Part shown: one piece after another, positions 11,887 to 23,707 of the stretch
How the letters are laid out: every line of letters begins with the position of its first letter
Position numbering within the stretch: the stretch's first letter is position 1
Origin: Margaritifera margaritifera
Taxonomy: Eukaryota; Mollusca; Bivalvia; Unionida; Margaritiferidae
Assembly: GCA_029931535.1 (NCBI GenBank)
Contig: JAQPZY010001664.1
Location: 1,420,501 to 1,484,500 of the forward strand
DNA: 64,000 bases
Direction: 5' to 3'
Notes under the pieces: generated by a model
What the model saw: only the letters and a program-made list of their open reading frames with translations
Told to the model about the DNA's origin: nothing
The model's database searches: none
Made by a program: the position numbers and the translations under genes

Positions 11887-12754
11887 AGCTGTCCACACTC
11901 TCCTGTTATAAGTTTTTCCCGTTCATTTGCAGTAGACGAAAGAATTTGATGATGACTAGAGCTGTGATTCAATATCAGGGTCAATATGGTCACGTGATTG
12001 GTCTAGTCTGAAGACTGAACATCGACTGGGACCAACATTACTATTTTCTGGAATGGATTTCATGGTTACTTCGTTAAATGTAGCGAACGGCGATTTTACC
12101 GCAAGTGAGTAATGTATTATGCAATAAAAAAATCGAAACGCTGGCTGATGACTAAAATCGTTGTTCGCCAAATATTGTCCGTTTCAGACAATAACTATAA
12201 CTGATTACGGTCTTTAAAAGGAGTAACTCTAAATTTATATGTGTTATATGAATACATTGAGAAGAATTAGATTTCGGTTTTAATACTATTCATTTTGACC
12301 TTTCTAAATTTTTAGGAATACGAGTCGAATGTGTACATTTACATAATGGGATATACTCATGGATAAATTTTCAAACAGACCATAGCATTTGTAAACTGTG
12401 TGAACGACTGTCAGTCGTGTGATTTTAATACTGCGTCAGACATAGCTTGTTCGCTGTAAATCGCAGTTCGCTTTAATGGTCACATTCATAACATCAGAAC
12501 GTATGATGTAGAAGTTGCTAGAATGTAAAACAAAGGTTTACTTGAATGGGGAGATACATTTAATATTGATAGAAGAATTCCCCACGCCCGGCCACTTTTT
12601 AAACGAATTTGGAAAAAAAAACACATTAACGAGATATAGAAAATGTCATTATGGCAAGCACACCTCTCGCCACAAGCATAGTTTATTAATGAACTACACT
12701 GGATTTCTTCTATAAAGTTGAACAGTATTGATATAGAAATATTAACCGATATTA
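11887..12754. other. no gene recognised
   Basis: Overlapping short frames on both strands (about 12.49-12.78 kb) have no domain. Nothing else was seen. Confidence 0.5.
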
Positions 12755-12914
12755 GATGCTGTCTCAAACCAATCACACATACGTTTGAATGATAGATGCT
12801 GTTTCAAACCAATCGCACGTACATTTTAATGATAAATACTGTCTCACACCAATCGCACGTACATTTTAATGATAAATACTGTCTCACACCAATCGCACGT
12901 ACATTTTAATGATA
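12755..12914. repeat. 40-bp tandem repeat, 4 copies
   Basis: Four head-to-tail 40-bp units containing CTGTCTCACACCAATCGCAC. The last two are identical and the first is the most diverged, which suggests growth from the right. Confidence 0.9.
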
Positions 12915-14303
12915 GACGAGTGCTTAAGAGAGGAATCTGAAGCACATTAAGGCAAACACGAAAATATTTAACGATCTTGTTGAGGTTTGCAGATTACAGT
13001 GATGAGTGTTGAAGAGTATTACAAGCAATAAACCCTCCCTGTTTTTTCTTCATGTGTCCATGCACGAGTATTCGTTTAACGTATATCATGCAGAAAAACT
13101 TTGATACTTGACTTTTACAAATAAACTAGTCGCTAAGTTTTGCACAAAATTAGCATTTTTGGACTGATTGGTTTAAAGCCTTATTTGCTTACGATAACGC
13201 GAATAAAAATACATGTACGCATGCACGATATTTAATGGCAGAAACACTCGTGTGCATACATCTACGGTATATTATGTTTTGTCCAAACCACCGAGAACGA
13301 TCTAGCAAAGGTCCGTATCAATCATCATCTTCAAAACCTCCAATATCATTGTATTCAAAATGGATCGTGCTTTAGTACATTAATTGATTTCTAGATAGAT
13401 AGAGTGAAACTTACTTACATAAGCCTCTCTGCAAAGCGGTCTCTTCCGCAGACTTGATATATATATATATATATTGGCTCCAAAAAGGCCGTTCTAACAC
13501 GAATTGGACAGACATATATTAGCCACCTCTATAAATCTATTAAGGTCAGGTTTACCTGTGCGCAAAAGAAATGATTCTGATCCTGAAATATTTCAATGAC
13601 TCATTACAGCAAGACTGAGTGATTCGAATATGAATCATGGTGTAACGATAGCGCAAGAATTCCTTGTGCTTTTGCTCGCATGCTTATAAAGCAATGAATA
13701 TACTGAACATGGCACCTCCAGTAGTTAGTCTGAGCCTTTAAACTGTCCTAGTTGATGATTGATAATGAGGGCAAGTATTTATTTAGTTATTTCAAGTGAC
13801 ACGTGACAAAGGCTTTATTTCACTCAAATTGCAATATGAGGTAACAAATGTAAGTAAAATAGTTTCCCTTGTAAAACTTAAATTTTTTACACTTATGCAA
13901 ATTTTGAATTTTCAGGTAATGGAAATTTTAATTGAAGAAGATGAATCGTTTTTAATTTGTTTTGCTAATGGCTGAAACGTTTCTACACTGGATGCATAGA
14001 AGACTGAATCCACGACGCGGGAAAACTAAGAGATCATTCATATCAACTGACCTTTTTAAAATTGTAATCTTATAGATTTTAGGCAAAAACTAACTGCAGT
14101 AACCCCTAGTTTGGAAATGTCTTGCGTCTGGTGTCCATACAAAGTTTAGTGTTCTTTATTGACCTAAGTATGTGCATGTTTTTGTGTCATGTAAAAGTAA
14201 AGAATTGTAACAAACAGGTATATCAAACAGGTACGTAAGTGAATAAAATCTACGCATAACGTCATCACACAGCAAGCATAAAGTGCGATGAATGCATATA
14301 CGT
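12915..14303. other. no gene recognised
   Basis: Intergenic AT-rich DNA with a short (TA)n at about 13458-13474 and no recognisable gene. Confidence 0.5.
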
Positions 14304-14437
14304 CAGGCGTGTGCAACTTCCTCCAGGGCGCGGGCCAGATAAGCGATTTTGAAAGCCCCACCCTATGATGTAAATAAGCGGATTAAATCAGGTCAAGAGC
14401 CGGATCCGGCCCGTGGGCCGTAGGTTGCACATGCCTG
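14304..14437. mobile_element. hAT-like MITE
   Basis: A 134-bp element bounded by inverted repeats CAGGCGTGTGCAAC and GTTGCACATGCCTG (one mismatch). The interior is GC-rich with CGGGCC/GGCCCG motifs, unlike its surroundings. Flanking octamers are ATATACGT on the left (14296-14303) and ATATATGT on the right (14438-14445), 7 of 8 identical. The 8-bp duplication and the CAGG...CCTG ends are typical of hAT transposons. There is no coding capacity. Confidence 0.8.
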
Positions 14438-14884
14438 ATATATGTATTTAAAAGAATGTAATTAGTATTAAAACGATAGGAGAATTATTTAAGGGAGACA
14501 ATTGCTATGGTTATGGATAGTCATAACTCCGGATACAGTTTAGATACATTTGTCATGATTACCTTATCAGATATGTACAATGCATAATGAATTTGTTTCT
14601 ATTTCTGAATGCTTGATAAATAAATTTTGCCAACTTAAACCTAAACAATAGCACGGTTTTGAGTTTCTCTAAGTGCATACAGATACCAAAAGAGATTATA
14701 AGCTAACTTCCAGTATATATCCGCCTTACCACTCTTCCTTGGAGAATAAAAAACAAATCGCCTGTGATGTGGAAGATTCCTGTGCAAGATAAATTTGAAC
14801 CTTGTTCTATTCATGTTGACAAATTAGAGATCTAGGGCATGTGACACTGACACCAAACTTCTGGCTCAATGACTAATACATCGT
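14438..14884. other. no gene recognised
   Basis: Non-coding sequence between the hAT-like element and the duplicated segment; nothing identified. Confidence 0.5.
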
Positions 14885-15660
14885 TTGATCGTTGCAAATA
14901 TTAATTTTTCCCAAGAAAAAGTGTCTTATTTCCCACCAGTACCTGCTATTGTGTTTAAGAGTTTGTGACCTGGAAATTTCATGGATGAACTGTATTCTTC
15001 CGTACAAGATGTTTATGGTTTTGTCTGTCCTATGTTCCATACAAGCTGTTTATGGTTTTGTCTGTCCTTTGTTCCATACAAGCTGTTTATGGTTTTGTCT
15101 GCCTTATGTTCCATACAAGTTGTTTATGGTTTTTCATCCTTTGTTCCAAAATAAAGTTTACTTTACTTTATTTATATTTATATAAATTAATGAAATAAAA
15201 TGTCAGAGCAAGTCCAGCTTTGATAAAACGTCTCATCGTCAGCTAAATATGTCCATGCTAATTATTTTCAAAATAAAATAGGATAACTGCATAAAGACTA
15301 CGTTTTCGAATAAATACGACTTTAGAGAAGTTTTACAATAAGGCAGAATTTTGGGTTGAGTACAACACTAATTGAAGAGAGTTTTATATCGATGCTAGCG
15401 AAAATGTACAACTCATCAAAGCTGGGATATTTGCTACAATTGTTTTTTGCTTAGTGTGTTACTGATCCAGCTGGGGAAATTTATAACGATGGATTCAAGA
15501 CAACTTGGCTATGAATCATGCAAACACAGCAAAATCTGAGATGAAATCGATGACAGCATACAATGTTTGCAAATAGCAATCACGCACATATAAACTAGGG
15601 AAACATTCACGTGTAACTACTTTAGTGCAGGAGATGACTGCATGCATATACCATACACGT
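14885..15660 (+). repeat. diverged duplicate of the 9.5-10.1 kb segment (copy 2)
   Basis: Matches 9.52-10.14 kb in two blocks (TTGCAAATATTAATTTTT and CACCAGTACCTGCTATTGTG on the left; AATCATGCAAACACAGCAAA on the right), interrupted here by a 37-bp tandem repeat. On the plus strand the right block reads ENVQLIKAGIFATIVF, a non-random looking peptide that I cannot assign. The pair may be remains of one unknown mobile gene. Confidence 0.5.
15001..15148. repeat. 37-bp tandem repeat, 4 copies
   Basis: Head-to-tail units of ATACAAGCTGTTTATGGTTT followed by a TGTCTGTCC-containing part. The fourth is truncated. The ORF over it (14892-15185) is a by-product of the repeat. Confidence 0.9.
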
Positions 15661-16964
15661 TCCTATCTCATTAATTCACCTTTTCTACACACGATCAGTG
15701 ATCATGAAACCAATGTCAGTTAATAAAAAGGGTAGTTTTTTTTTATAGAAATATCAAGGAATCACATGCTTTAAGATATATATATATAAGGTCGTGCGTC
15801 ACTAATCGGAACTGAACAAACTCCAAAAGACCTGTCACGTACAACTGTAATTGTTAAGGGCTTAAAAACACACTCAAACGCTTGCACACCCCATCCCACC
15901 GCATATATATACGCGCACAAAGTCCAGTGGGGTAGCCTTCACGTTACTGTAGAAAGATACTTTTGTCATTTTTACTATCAACAGATCCATATGCTTATAG
16001 AATAATATTATACAATAATTCTTCATCTCTTGTGTTTCTATCATTACTAAAATTTATATTGTCATTATCAATGGAAAGGAACAGATTTACCCACTTTCCT
16101 TTTCAATGAATGGGCTTTTCATTCGAGCACTTATTCACGAACTTCTTTGTAGTAATCAAAAGGTTGTGTTCAAAGCTCTATTGTTACGTTTGAATGAGGT
16201 CGAAATCACTCTACAGATCATGCTACCATTATAAATATCGATTTCAAAATATATTTTCCTATGTGTTATTGCAAAACTGTACTTAACTTAAACCGGATAT
16301 CGAGATCTTGGTGCACATATGAATCAGCTCACCTGTAACTTGGTGGTTCAGGGTCGGCATACTAATAATTTTTTTATAATGACGGAGAATGTGTCGAACA
16401 GTATGTGTAGGTAGTACATGACATCCAGAGTGCTAATTAGTTGCATTATACACATTGGACTTTCGGTCCATTAATCTCAACCTGCATCCCCTATCTTTAT
16501 TTACATAATCTCTTCTGCGACTGTACACATGTAGAACTCTATTTGATAATGACTGCATAAAGTATAGTGCATTCACAAAATGAATAAGCTAACCAAAGTC
16601 TACAAATTATTACGAAAATTGGAAATCACTAAGGGACGTATCACATCTCGGGACACACACTATTTTCTTGTCATATTTTTGTCACTATTTCAATATTAAT
16701 AATTCATTATATCATGTTGTACACCAGATACTGATAGTATTACATTTATAGAACGTTTTGTGAAGAGGGGATTTCAAGTTATGTTTGATGAATGTAACAC
16801 TGAAGTATCGCTTGACTAAATTATTAAAGTCCCGGATAAGATTCTTAATTTTTTTGTTATACAATGGCGCAGACATACAAGTTCTATATTAAATATAAGA
16901 TGTAAAATCCTTTGAATCTAAATACCCTTGTGATTTCTGTTCAACTTTTAATTCCACATAACAC
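15661..16964. other. no gene recognised
   Basis: No coding, repeat or RNA feature could be supported in this interval. Confidence 0.5.
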
Positions 16965-16969
16965 ACACG

Positions 16970-17036
<67 letters not shown>
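16965..17036. repeat. (CA)n-(TA)n compound microsatellite
   Basis: A short CA array passes into a TA array. Confidence 0.95.
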
Positions 17037-17037
<1 letters not shown>

Positions 17038-17712
17038 ATTGTTATTCTAATAGCGAACACTGGAATGTACACATGGATTTTATTGAGTTAGTATTTACTG
17101 TGACAATATTAAACTTTGAAATTAAGGATCTGTAATAAACCACAGTTCCATTTAAAAATAAATAAATGATATTTTCTGGTTGAATTTTATATTTTGAAAA
17201 TTGACTGAAAGCTATAACTTGTATATTTGCACAAAAAAAATGCAAAATTACTAATTTATGTAATTATTTGTTTGAGAAAAATTTCAAATTGTAAAGTTAA
17301 TTAGAGTAAATCCCTGACAGGGTATAGTTTTATTCTCTAAACTCTTTGAAGAAACACTTAAAATACTTCAAAATGGCAATAAGAATCTATAAATCAATTC
17401 AAATATATCACTTTGTCATCTTTAATGTGTAACTGAAGATATCAACGTTTTGTTTTTGATACTCTAAAGCTAAAACTACACCGCATACATTAGGTAACAG
17501 TTATGGAATTAACTATGATCCATCACATTTTGCTGATTGCAAGTTACACAATATATTCTAAAGATCAATATGTCATTTAAATAAATAAAATCAGGCTTAT
17601 TCATAATTTGTAACAGCTTTGATATAAATTATCAAATATCTTTTCCTGAAAAAGATATTGATATTTGCAATGCATGAGAAGAAAATAAACAAAGTTTTTG
17701 CTTATTCATTAG
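17037..17712. other. no gene recognised
   Basis: AT-rich DNA left of the Polinton-like fossil. I looked for a terminal inverted repeat here matching the region right of 21.6 kb and did not find one by eye. Confidence 0.45.
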
Positions 17713-18054
17713 AGATTAAAAAGAATCCGAACAGAAAATCTTAGTGTGGAAGAAACACCATCATATTATCTGGATGATAGCAATATCATAATAATTGGAG
17801 TTGAACGGGAAACTTCAGATGAAGATATAATAACAAGTAAAATAAAAATTGGAAGCAGTATTGAAATGTGTTACTCATAAATAAAACAAACGGATACAGC
17901 AGCAGTTATGACGAGAGGAGCAAAAGCTAACAGTCTAGTATTTACTGCAAGCAACTAACAGTTCAAGTTACTTTATCGTACTGGAGTTAAAAAAGAAAGA
18001 ATAACACATGATAATATTCAAAGAGTTCCAGAGAAAAACTTCAGACTTCAATAA
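17713..18054 (+). pseudogene. unassigned decayed gene upstream of capsid remnant
   Basis: One plus-strand frame stays coding-like for 114 codons with only two internal stops (17878-17880 and about 17956). The peptide is acidic then basic (for example SVEETPSYYLDDSNIIIIGV, and RITHDNIQRVPEKNFRL after the second stop). I do not recognise it. Its orientation and position directly before the capsid protein suggest another structural gene of the same element, since small virion genes usually neighbour the capsid gene in Polintons. This is inference from position only. Confidence 0.4.
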
Positions 18055-18350
18055 AAAGAGATCAAAGACAATTGGCTACGTGAATAAAAAAATCGAGAGA
18101 ACAAGTTTTGGTGATTCAGAACTTAAGCAACCTGAACCATGCTTTTTCTCTGCATGGATATACTCAAGATACTTATGACATAAGTGATTCAAACGTTCCG
18201 GCAAAACTTGAAAAACAAGTGAATAATTTTTTTTTACCAGCCTTTTGATAGCCAAGTAAAATACAAATACATATTCACTGCACTTATGATGGGTCTTAAA
18301 ATGTAAGTTGGTTGCAAGTTTTCATAGCATATAGCATATACATAGCGAAG

Positions 18351-19485
18351 ATGTCTACGTATCGTAAATTCATAACTTCTAATGAACAGGAGAATATACC
18401 TCAAGGAGATAACTACTTAAATCAAACACATCACCAAATATACACATACCTGCATTAAACCAGAACAAACTTTACAGATAGCAATACCAAAGTTAAGTGC
18501 AAATATATTGATTGTATCTCGGAGTTCATTGGTGTCGTTTGATATGAATGTAAACTGGGAAGCTAAGTTTGCAGTGTTAAACAATTTGGGTCGAATGCTA
18601 GTGAAAGATATCCCCATATCCTACGGAAGCAATCATTTTCTCAAGTTAAATGATTGCAACATTTTCATGGAATACGGAGATTAGTGATTAATTATTTTGG
18701 TTAGAACAAATATGATTGAGCAAGATATAATGAATGAAAAATTGAGAAAGCTACGACCAGGAGCTGCTAATGTGCAAACTACTGATACAGAAGCTGTACT
18801 GATTACTGTGTATGAAAAGAAGTTGAGAATACAACTTGACATTCAGATAATACCACATCATTCTACACTGTATCCTTGTTCTCGTCCTTATGATTTCAGG
18901 TTCAACATAGCACTTGCAAAGTAGCTGACGTGATTGCAGGTGGAAGTCAAGACCATGAACTGGAAAACAATTGCATCCAGTACGATACAATTACCTCTGA
19001 ATCAGTTGAACAATAGGTTGATGTAAAGTGCAGAAATGGAATTGCAAGCTATGACAACATAGCTAGAAAGAATCATCGACATAGCAGCCAGTCCAACCTT
19101 ACTCTTGATTCTTCCAGAATGAGTTTGAATATTGTTTGATACTATGAAAGAAAAGAACGAGAAAACAAAACAAAACGAAAGAAGACAAAGCGAAATGGCA
19201 GAGAAGGTTATTCACAAAGGTTTTCAACTCAGCAATAGAACAACTAATGGGTGTGCCAAACATGGTTTATTCCCAAGAAGTTTTATTGGTCCAATAGTTT
19301 ACATAAAGCCACCAAGTATTTCTTCGATGAACAACAAAAGTATGCAGAAATATGTAACATAAGTGTTAAAATAAAATTCACCGCCATTAATTGTATTAGG
19401 GTTTATCTCATACGTACACACGATAACAGATTGTATGGCATCTGTCTTATTTTATCCTATATTCACCAAGGTATCTTCTTATAAT
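18351..19485 (+). pseudogene. Polinton-like major capsid protein, decayed
   Basis: Pieces of a double-jelly-roll-type capsid protein in order on the plus strand. An ATG at 18351 opens a short frame. 18484-18684 and 18697-18924 lie in one frame separated by two stops and contain SRSSLVSFDMNV, NNLGRMLVKDIPISYG, NEKLRKLRPGAANV and KKLRIQLDIQI. 18924-19139 continues in another frame (CIQYDTITSE). Further shifts give GVPNMVYSQ near 19250 and RTHDNRLYGI near 19410. The order and spacing fit Polinton/adintovirus capsid proteins. At least four frame changes and several stops make it non-functional. It precedes the packaging ATPase on the same strand, as expected for a virion module. Family assignment is by motif recognition. 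Confidence 0.65.
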
Positions 19486-19617
19486 TCAAACTAAAAGAAA
19501 ATAAAGATGCTCATAAAATGTATATTTTTTGTGTCCAATTGTGAGATTGATATTAAAACAATCAATCCCAATACATTTCTTTATGCATGTATAAATATAT
19601 TTATAGAACCTCATAAC

Positions 19618-20240
19618 ATGATAATTTGTTGAGTGACTAAATATGGGAGAACTTTATTTACGCCAAATCTGATAGAGACCGAATACAACTATATTTTCGA
19701 TTAGATAGTTATTATCTGTCAAAATGTTCCCTGCAACAAGACTTATTATAAAATTGGTTGCTCAAAGATGAAAAGGTGATCGTGATAAATCCTGAGGATA
19801 AATTAGATAAGCGGTTAGAGTTACCGGGTGATATGTATCAAAGAACCAATAGTTTGTTTGTAATTGATGATTGTGTGAATCTTGATGAGGTACAAGGAAA
19901 GCAAGGAACCTACCTAGGCTAGCTTTTAGAGGCAAACATTTGTTAAAAAATCTCAAATCAAAACTATGAAGAAAAAAATCTAAAATAAAAACTATGAAGA
20001 AAAAAAACCCCAAAAGAAACAAACAACAAATATCTGTATGGGTGTTAGTGCAACAGAATAACTCTGTACTCAAAGAGTTTAGAGAAAATGCACGTTTTCT
20101 CACAATTTTCTATAAATAGGATAAAAACAGCAACGGAAATATTGTTTGAAGAGTACTATGTTATTCCAGAAGAAATGAAAGGAAAGAGTGTTGAAACTTT
20201 GAAGTAAAACGAAAGATACAAAGTTTAAATGAGACTTTAG
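19618..20240 (+). pseudogene. Polinton-like A32-type packaging ATPase, decayed
   Basis: Plus-strand pieces of an FtsK/HerA-type genome-packaging ATPase. A worn Walker A lies just after an ATG at 19618 (MIIC, stop, VTKYGRTLF). The block WLLKDEKVIVINPEDKLDK starts near 19755; a Walker B LFVIDDC lies near 19855; VWVLVQQNNSVLKEFREN lies near 20037; the C-terminal FEEYYVIPEEMKGKSVETLK ends near 20206. The second copy at 54.8 kb keeps a better Walker A. The enzyme would pump DNA into capsids. At least three frameshifts and several stops break it. It lies 3' to the capsid remnant and tail to tail with the polymerase. Confidence 0.75.
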
Positions 20241-20511
20241 TTTCCTTTTCAATATAATGTACAACGTGTCCGTAAATAATTAGTTTATTTTATCCAATAC
20301 ATAACATTTATCATCGTAAGAACTTAATGCTACTTTGTTTCATGTCATGTTTGTATTACATGAGTAATGTCAATTTGTGGTAAATTTAATTGTGATTAAA
20401 TAAGCAATCGTTGTACATCTGGAATTTGAAATTATTTTTGATCACGCATTTATTGATTCCTTTTGAGATTGTATTCATCATTATCAGTCCTGAATGAATA
20501 CATTTTGGCCC

Positions 20512-21120
20512 TTAGCTCACATAACTATCTAGTATGGCGGTTAGTTCATCCTTGAATAATTCAACAATTTCTTTGTTCGCTTGAGGGGTGACATAGATGA
20601 TGTCCTTCTGATAGTCATTAGTATCGTAGAACTTGAGGGCATCCATCATGTCCATCTGAATTTTTACGGGTAAATATTGGAAAATTTCCCTACCATAGAG
20701 GTTATTAGTATTTATGTATTTAATGAATGATTATGGCTTTGTCTTATCGAATTCACCATCATCTTTAATATTGCCATTTTCATCTGCATATATGTTGTGA
20801 TTTGCTTTTGACTATGTACGTGGTACAATGCTACCCTCTCGAGTCCCACTTTCAGTCAACAAGTGCATGCTATAGTTAATTATTAATTCAAGTTTAACAT
20901 CAGATATAATTTATCTCGCATCATGTGCTAAACCTGGTGCAGTGTAATAATGTGCTGCATGAAGTCTGTAGTGTTTCATACTTTCCTAAATTCTTCAAAG
21001 ACATGACGTCACATCAAAGTATCTTGTTTCACATAATACTCTTGTAGGTTAAAGTTTAACATTACGTCTCTGACATATTTATAGTCATCATCTGAAATGT
21101 TTGGATTGGTAAGTGATGAG
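20512..21120 (-). pseudogene. Polinton-like protein-primed DNA polymerase B, internally deleted
   Basis: Minus strand, mostly one frame with stops. Reading downstream: ISDDDYKYVRDVMLNFNLQE, then FEEFRKV; after a frameshift HAAHYYTAPGLAHDA, VKLELIINYSMHLLTESG, YINTNNLYGREIFQYLP (palm motif A region), then directly MDALKFYDTNDYQKDIIYV and ANKEIVELFKDEL to a stop at 20512-20514. The last blocks align with the thumb region of the 56.4-58.5 kb copy (IKYYVTTDYTKSYMINRPQM). The middle of the palm, including the catalytic DTDS-type motif, is therefore missing: an internal deletion. It would replicate the element using a protein primer. Confidence 0.75.
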
Positions 21121-21159
21121 CAAAACATTTATTTTGGTGTGTAGCTATACTGCCGAAAC

Positions 21160-21600
21160 TGTTTGATGGATATAATAACACCGGTCGTAGATACAAGGAC
21201 ATGACCCCAGTCGAAGTAAGCAAAGAAACTAAAATGAATCCAAGGTCCAGATTAACTTCTTGGGTTACCTGACTACTGATACATTTGGAACGCCTAAATA
21301 TATAATAGGTGAGACAGTTAAAGTTTCAAAATGTATCTTTACCTCATTTACAGATGAGAATTTTCATGTAAGAAAGGTGATATTAGATAACGAAGTTGTC
21401 TACAAATTGGAAAACTTAATTGGAGAAAATATTGATGAAACATTTTACGTAGAAGTGGGGTCACTATACCACAAACAAGACGACTTGTGTACAACGTTCG
21501 ATATATTTTAAAGACAAAAAAATACAAGCGGTAAAAATATGTACTTGTTAGATGGCATGACTTAGATAATAATTTTAACAGCTAGGAACCAGCTTAAAAC
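21160..21600 (+). pseudogene. retrovirus-like integrase C-terminus (Polinton-type)
   Basis: The plus strand reads YNNTGRRYKDMTPVEVSKET near 21165-21230, a typical end of a retrovirus-type integrase core. After a frameshift comes an open segment to 21511 with KYIIGETVKVSKCIF, VVYKLENLIGENIDETFYVE and KQDDLCTTFDIF, matching an SH3-like then chromodomain-like tail. The open frame has no ATG start, so it is not a stand-alone gene. The catalytic DDE core is not seen to the left; the polymerase remnant abuts instead, so a deletion or rearrangement has fused these ends. Integrase would insert the element into host DNA. Confidence 0.6.
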
Positions 21601-22664
21601 AATGTGTCGCTAAGATAAGTGAAAACTTATCAGCTCTTTATTTTATTTGATCATTAATTATAACTTTAGTAAAATGCCTACCTCGTTCTCTACAGATTCT
21701 GTCCCTAGAGGTATTTATAATTGAATTATACCTCTTACCGCTAAACACCACTATCTGATTGTGTGCTCCGTGATTAGTAGGGTTGTTTTTCTTTTTTTAA
21801 CTGAACATAAGTTGTCAATATTTTACATATTTGCCTACACAATATCACATGGTGTACCTTAAATTGTTATGTATCCTGACCGTTACATGTATTTACTTAC
21901 TTCAACACACAAACTCACAAATGATGTGCACAATAACACAGTCTCACACACAAACCCCAAGGTATTATTAAATTGACTGTGTTTCTTAAAATGTGATATC
22001 GTTTCCTTCGCAACAGAAACAAATGAAAGTGTTAAATAACTTCAAGATAACAAACAAGAAATCGCATACGAAAAATTTACAATAGGATCCGCTTTTGCTC
22101 AAAATTATCAGTTGTGTTATTCACTTTGGGTGCATATTTTTCCAGCTTTTAATATGAAAAACATAATGTTTTAATAGGTGAGATTTGGGATGTTTGATAT
22201 ACAACGTGATATGTATATAACATTTTGCAAGCAATGTTAAGACATATATAAGCTTATCAAAATCGATTTTTCTATTAAGAAAACATTCTTAACATGAAAT
22301 TCTAAAATTCTGGTCATAAGTTCAGATCCATGCCACAAATTAGTTTCAAACATGTTCAGTAACTGGACATTCATAGAATAAATGCTCAATATTTTATATT
22401 CCCTCCTTACAAAAGTTAATTGATCATTATCACTTAAATGATTGTGTTTGAAAAACCGGTTATTGGAATATTTCTAAAACAAAAATAATTTTATTTAAAG
22501 ATAATTAGATTGTTGTCTTTTAGTACAAAGTTTAGCCCAAACAAAGAATTAGTTCATTCGACTTCTCCCATAAATCCCTTGACCAAATTTCATGTTTACC
22601 ACTACATTTTTGTATTTTAGTTCTTATCAGGTCTTTGTAAAAATAATTATTTCCTTTTACTCTA
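21601..22664. other. no gene recognised
   Basis: AT-rich flank of the fossil element. No terminal repeat or gene could be supported. Confidence 0.45.
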
Positions 22665-23232
22665 AGGTGTGACCGCGATTTCTTGGCAAAATATGCATTT
22701 CGAAACTGCTATGAACGACCGCATCACAAAAACTGAGATAAACACAACTGACCTTTATTTAACTCTTTGTAACCATGACCGCTTAAGAAGCGAAGACGTT
22801 AAAAACAAAATCAAAAACTTAAAAACAAATTAGGCTGGCTACCGGTTTCTTGAATTGTACAGCTCATGCATGTAGTGTCATATGTTATAGATTGTAAACC
22901 AGACTAGAGTACATGCCGATTGCTCATTCGGAAATACCTCGGCTGTTTCTGCGAGACAAAAGTATGATCCATAGGATTTCCCGCGAAATTGCATATGGCT
23001 GCTTGTTCTAAAATAATTCTGCAATGAACGACCCTATCGCGAAAACTGAGACAAACACCACTAACGCTTATTTTATCCTTTGTAACAATGACCGCTTCCA
23101 AAGTAAAGACTGTTCTAACAAAAAAAAAATTATAAAAACAAATTAGACTGGCTACCGGTTTCCTAACTTTTGCAGGTCATGCATGTAGTTTCCTTTGTTC
23201 TGAACTGTAAACCAGACTAAAATACATGTCAC
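22665..23232. repeat. ~310-bp tandem duplication
   Basis: Two adjacent diverged copies (about 22665-22915 and 22975-23232) share ATGAACGACC, AAAACTGAGA, TTTGTAACCATGACCGCTT, GGCTGGCTACCGGTTTC and GTAAACCAGACTA in the same order. Confidence 0.8.
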
Positions 23233-23707
23233 TAACTGCCATTGTAGTGCCAAAGTCAATATAGCGGTCGCATACATCATTTTTCTTTGGAGTTAATCCG
23301 TAATGCCTGGGGTGAATGAGGTCTTTGTCTTTAATACTAGTAGGTGAGAATCGTTTTCCGGATTCGATTGTCATTGTGAAAGGCTTGTGTTGTTCGTTTG
23401 GGTGTTTTTGCTGTTACAGAGATTAGAGCCCACACACAAACCGTCATATGCTCACCTTAGTCCAGCTGGTTACACCCTCTGTTTATAGAGTTAATCCCTT
23501 TGTATCGTCGGTGAATAAAGTCTTTGACTTTTGTCTCTAAATAAATTTATTCTGTTTCTGGATAAATTAATTGTGTCTTTTTATTTCATTCATTGGTACA
23601 TATAAATTGTATATGTATTCCATATTTCCCCAAAGCTTGATCAAAACCGCTACAGTCGTTATTACAATTGATCCCTTATATCATTAACACCTAGCACTTT
23701 AAAAACA
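23233..23707. other. no gene recognised
   Basis: Non-coding sequence; short minus-strand frames without domains. Confidence 0.5.
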
